NCBI GenBank assembly: GCA_963789275.1
Contig: CAWBKF010000004.1
Coordinates: 812,285-876,284 of the forward strand
Length of the DNA stretch: 64,000 bases
Reading direction: 5' to 3'
From: DAHUYF01 sp963789275
Lineage (GTDB): Bacteria; Pseudomonadota; Alphaproteobacteria; ATCC43930; CGMCC-115725
Of this stretch, positions 61,742-64,000 are shown one piece after another (position 1 is the stretch's first letter; every line of letters starts with the position of its first letter). The notes below the pieces were generated by a model that saw only the letters and a program-made list of their open reading frames with translations, ran no database searches and was not told the origin of the DNA. The translations under genes and the position numbers were made by a program.

Positions 61742-62713
61742 TCAGCGCCTCGAGCTTCCGGACGATGGCGCGGCGTCGGATCGTGCACGCTCCATCGCCG
61801 CCAGGATGTCGCGCGTCTCCTGCTCGGCGGCGGCGCGCAATCCGAAGGCGAGCCGCGCCGCCAGGCGCGCGGCGTCCTTTTCGGCGGCGGCGCGGAGCTT
61901 TCCGCCCGCCGGCGCTTCACGCGCCGCGATGCCGTACCACGCGCACGCCATGACGTAGTCGCGCTCGACCCCTTCGCCGTGCTCGTAGAGGTCCGCCAGT
62001 GCGTATGCGGCGAGGTCGCCACCGGCGCGCGCGCCGCGGTCGAACCATCGGAAGGCGACGGAACTGTCCTGCGTCTCGCCCTGGCCGGTGAGAAAGGCGA
62101 GCCCGCGGCGATATTCCGAGAGCCCCGGTTCCTGGACAGCGGTCCCAGGCGATGCCGGGCGGTCGGCAAGCGCCGCGACTTTTCCTTTCGCCGCGGTGAT
62201 GCCGTTCCGCTCCGCCAGGACGAACCACTTCAGCGCCTCTCGCCGATCTCTGGGAACGCCGCCGCCTTTCTGGTAGATGAGGCCGAGCGCATAGGCCGCG
62301 CGTCCATCGCCCTGTTCCGCCGCTCTGCGGTACCAGAGCGTGGCGTCGGCGACGTCCCGCTTCACGCCGCGGCCATTGTCGTACATCGCACCCATGTTGA
62401 ATTGCGCGGCGCGATTGCCGGCCTCAGCCGCCACGAGATAGCACGCCGCCGCCAGCGCAAAATCCTGCCGCACGGATATTCCGGAATCGTAGAGTTGCGC
62501 GACCTCGAACGCGTTGACGGGATCGGACGCGACACAGGCGGGACCACCAGCCGCGGCGGCGACCCCCGGCACTGCCGCGATGGCGAGCCCGCCCAGCGCC
62601 AACGCGCGCATCAGCCTGCGCGCGCCGCTTCGCGCACACCGCCGGTTTTGCGCGCGATCGCCGCGATGATCGCTGGGCGTTGGCAGGACCGGCGGACGTC
62701 TTCGTTTCGGCAT
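61742..62713 (-). CDS. Sel1-repeat protein, exported
   Basis: A 323-residue protein. A basic N-terminus precedes a signal-like segment ('RALALGGLAIAAVPGVAAAA'). The mature part has at least three Sel1 repeats: 'AAQFNMGAMYDNGRGVKRDV' then 'ADATLWYRRAAEQGD', 'AAYALGLIYQKGGGVPRDRR', and 'AAYALADLYEHGEGVERDYV'. Sel1 proteins are alpha-solenoid adaptors in envelope stress and signalling. GCGAGGTCAGC precedes the ATG at 62713; an internal ATG at 62611 would start right at the signal segment. It is divergent from the OmpA-like lipoprotein gene. Confidence 0.85.
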   Translation of the reverse strand: MPKRRRPPVLPTPSDHRGDRAQNRRCARSGARRLMRALALGGLAIAAVPGVAAAAGGPACVASDPVNAFEVAQLYDSGISVRQDFALAAACYLVAAEAGNRAAQFNMGAMYDNGRGVKRDVADATLWYRRAAEQGDGRAAYALGLIYQKGGGVPRDRREALKWFVLAERNGITAAKGKVAALADRPASPGTAVQEPGLSEYRRGLAFLTGQGETQDSSVAFRWFDRGARAGGDLAAYALADLYEHGEGVERDYVMACAWYGIAAREAPAGGKLRAAAEKDAARLAARLAFGLRAAAEQETRDILAAMERARSDAAPSSGSSRR

Positions 62714-62876
62714 GCTGACCTCGCCGATAAATCGTCGGAGTCGCGCGGATCGTCCACACCGCTGCGGTGTTAACGCTACGGGACCCCCGAAAATTGCGTG
62801 TCGCCGTTTTGATGCTCGTCGGAGACCGGCCCCCCGGGACCGCTCCGGCATCGCAACTCCAGAAGCGGAGCGGGAC

Positions 62877-63356
62877 ATGACCTCAACGCGGTGGTTGCTC
62901 GTCGTCTTCGCTGCTTTCTCTTTGGGCGCCTGCGCTCAGAACGATTCGTCCGCGCCGACCCAGGCGACGGCACCACCGCCGCCACCGGCGCCGGCGGCAT
63001 CGTCGGGCACGACCACTCCGCCCCAGGTCGAGGCGCTCTATATCTACTTCGAGCGTGACAGCGCGAAGCTCAGCCAGGGCGCGATGGACGTGATTGACCA
63101 TGCGGCGCGCCTCTATCGCGAAGGCCATCCGAGCGTGATGCTCGTCTCCGGCCATGCCGACCGTACCGGACAGGAATTTCCCAACGTCGTGCTGTCGGCA
63201 AAGCGCGCCGCGGCGGTGAAGCAGGCGATGGTCGCCAGCGGCATCCCCGAGGCGACGCTGGCGATCCGCGCCGACGGCTGGGCCGACCCGCCGGTACCCG
63301 ACCAGCCGAACCAATCCGAAGCCAAGGACCGGGTCTCCGTCGTCACCTGGCATTGA
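62877..63356 (+). CDS. OmpA-like peptidoglycan-associated lipoprotein
   Basis: A 159-residue envelope protein. The lipobox is in 'VVFAAFSLGACAQND' with Cys19 as the acylation site, followed by a Pro/Ala-rich linker. The OmpA C-terminal domain starts near residue 50 ('ALYIYFERDSAKLSQGAMDV') and contains 'VMLVSGHADRTGQEFPNVVL' then 'SAKRAAAVKQAMVASGIP', including the Asp and Arg positions used to bind diaminopimelate in peptidoglycan. GCGGAGCGGG precedes the ATG. It likely ties the outer membrane to the cell wall. Confidence 0.9.
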   Translation: MTSTRWLLVVFAAFSLGACAQNDSSAPTQATAPPPPPAPAASSGTTTPPQVEALYIYFERDSAKLSQGAMDVIDHAARLYREGHPSVMLVSGHADRTGQEFPNVVLSAKRAAAVKQAMVASGIPEATLAIRADGWADPPVPDQPNQSEAKDRVSVVTWH

Positions 63357-63716
63357 AGCCGCTCTTCGGCGGAGGGCAACTCCAAGAGCAATCGGGGTCA
63401 GGGTAGATTGCTGCGCTGTGGTGTCCTGTGGCCTCAAGCTCATAGACGAGAAGCGGTGATCGAATTTACTCCGACCCCAGCTCTGCTGCGCTCATCCTCC
63501 GCGACGTGGCATGATCTTCTCCTCTCCGCCCCATTGGGGCGGAGAGGTCGGGTGAGGTGGGGCTGGTAACGCCTTTGAGAGCGCAAGTAAGTCGGGTCAG
63601 AGTAGGTCAGAGTAAATTTAATCGCCGTTTGTTTCTATGAGGAGGCTGCCGACTACACAGCTCAGAAGCTACTCTGACCTCAACCCCTACCCCAATTACC
63701 CCCTGCCGTTCTCGTA
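63357..63716. other. Repeat-rich gene-free region
   Basis: No gene was seen in these 360 bases. It contains several GGGTCAGAG-type motifs in both orientations (63394, 63471 reverse, 63593, about 63602, and about 63668 reverse as CTACTCTGACC) and the interrupted hairpin repeat at 63441-63570. The density of inverted GTCAGAGTA elements suggests REP-like or transposon-end debris. Confidence 0.6.
63441..63570 (+). repeat. Hairpin repeat, copy with a 45-bp insert
   Basis: CATAGACGAGAAGCGG (63441-63456) is separated from CGACGTGGCATGATCTTCTC (63502 on) by 45 bases; in the copy at 57682 the two are joined. The hairpin CCTCTCCGCCCC-ATT-GGGGCGGAGAGG and TCGGGTGAGGTGGGG follow. The insert spans 63457-63501 and includes TTTACTCCGACCCCAG, a reversed GGGGTCAGAGTAAA-like element. 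Confidence 0.85.
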
Positions 63717-63953
63717 TTGCTGGGTCAAATGCTGGAACTCCGCGCCTGCGAGCAGACCGGCGGCGCGATCCGCGCCTTGCTCAAACTGGCGCCGAAAAAA
63801 GCGCACCGCTTGAAGGATGGCGGCGAGGATGAGGAAGTGGCTCTTGTTCTGGTTCAGGTCGGCGATCGCCTCCGAGGGCTTACGCGCTCTACGAAGAATT
63901 CCGCCCGCAGATACCGGCAGGTGTTCGAGGATGGGGCGTGGCCGGTAGCCTAG
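63717..63953 (+). pseudogene. Copper P-type ATPase fragment
   Basis: The reading frame carries 'LGQMLELRACEQTGGAIRAL', 'LKLAPKKAHRLKD' and 'EEVALVLVQVGDRLRG', which matches the region of CopA-type heavy-metal P1B ATPases between the second helix pair and the actuator domain (GQ-x-LE-x-RA, TG-x-AI-x-AL, V-x-VGD-x-LR). The similarity stops at about 63880. In another frame the following bases read 'AYALYEEFRPQIPAGVRGWG' and end in a stop near 63986, which looks like the C-terminus of an unrelated gene. So two gene remnants seem joined. No start or full domain is present. Confidence 0.6.
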
Positions 63954-64000
63954 ACCTCAAACGCATAGCCAGTCTCGCGGCCTGACCGACGTCAGCGTCA

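Overview
This 64 kb window is a very GC-rich (roughly two-thirds G+C by eye) stretch of an alphaproteobacterial chromosome. The lineage call rests on several family signatures seen together: a SAM-II riboswitch ahead of a metY-type gene, an EipB/DUF1849 envelope protein, a DUF2852 protein, a DUF1127 protein, and palindromic intergenic repeats of the kind common in Hyphomicrobiales and Rhodospirillales. The genus cannot be fixed from the sequence. No rRNA, tRNA or CRISPR array was seen.

Layout. 0-5 kb: a SIMPL-domain protein, thioredoxin TrxC and an EmrAB-type efflux pump with a divergent TetR gene and three dyads between them. 5-13 kb: a DUF1127 protein, a 2-hydroxyacid dehydrogenase with an alpha/beta hydrolase, two NAD(P)-binding proteins with a divergent LysR gene, a HupE/UreJ protein, and an MFS transporter followed by a class III cyclase. 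13-21 kb: a crotonase, a spermidine-synthase-like methyltransferase, a Nudix hydrolase, a TIM-barrel isomerase, an LpxR-like protein, a D-lactate/glycolate-type FAD oxidase and an acyl-CoA synthetase. 21-27 kb: riboswitch-controlled metY, a hotdog thioesterase, a candidate FNR-linked small RNA and a fadA-fadB pair. 27-39 kb: a pentapeptide-repeat protein, a hybrid-less histidine kinase, DUF2852, a TetR gene, a marR-RND efflux operon, EipB and a luciferase-like monooxygenase, enclosed by two inverted 151-bp repeats. 39-49 kb: a dienelactone hydrolase with a small partner, a large SAM-cyclase-AAA-TPR signalling protein with a less GC-biased sequence, a second luciferase-like monooxygenase, an Ada/AlkA-Ogt alkylation-repair pair, and a hydrolase-epimerase pair. 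49-54 kb: an IclR gene divergent from a Rieske oxygenase joined to a glutamine-synthetase-like ligase, then an NDH-2-like dehydrogenase. 54-64 kb: a CtpA-type protease, DUF427, DinB, an EstB-like esterase, a complete IS3-family element, a lone receiver protein, a Sel1 protein, an OmpA-like lipoprotein, and a repeat-rich tail with a broken copper-ATPase fragment.

How the genes work together. Fatty-acid handling is well represented: acyl-CoA synthetase, thioesterase, crotonase, thiolase and the bifunctional hydratase/dehydrogenase could together activate and beta-oxidise acyl chains. Two efflux systems each sit beside their own repressor-type gene. The alkylation-repair genes form one unit. The Rieske/ligase pair is the most suggestive uncharacterised unit and resembles the logic of aniline-type pathways, in which an amine is first gamma-glutamylated and then oxygenated.

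A technical caution applies throughout. At least fifteen reading-frame breaks lie in otherwise well conserved genes, and every one that could be resolved is a single extra base. This is better explained by insertion-type sequence error than by gene decay, so the affected genes are annotated here as single CDSs with the break noted.
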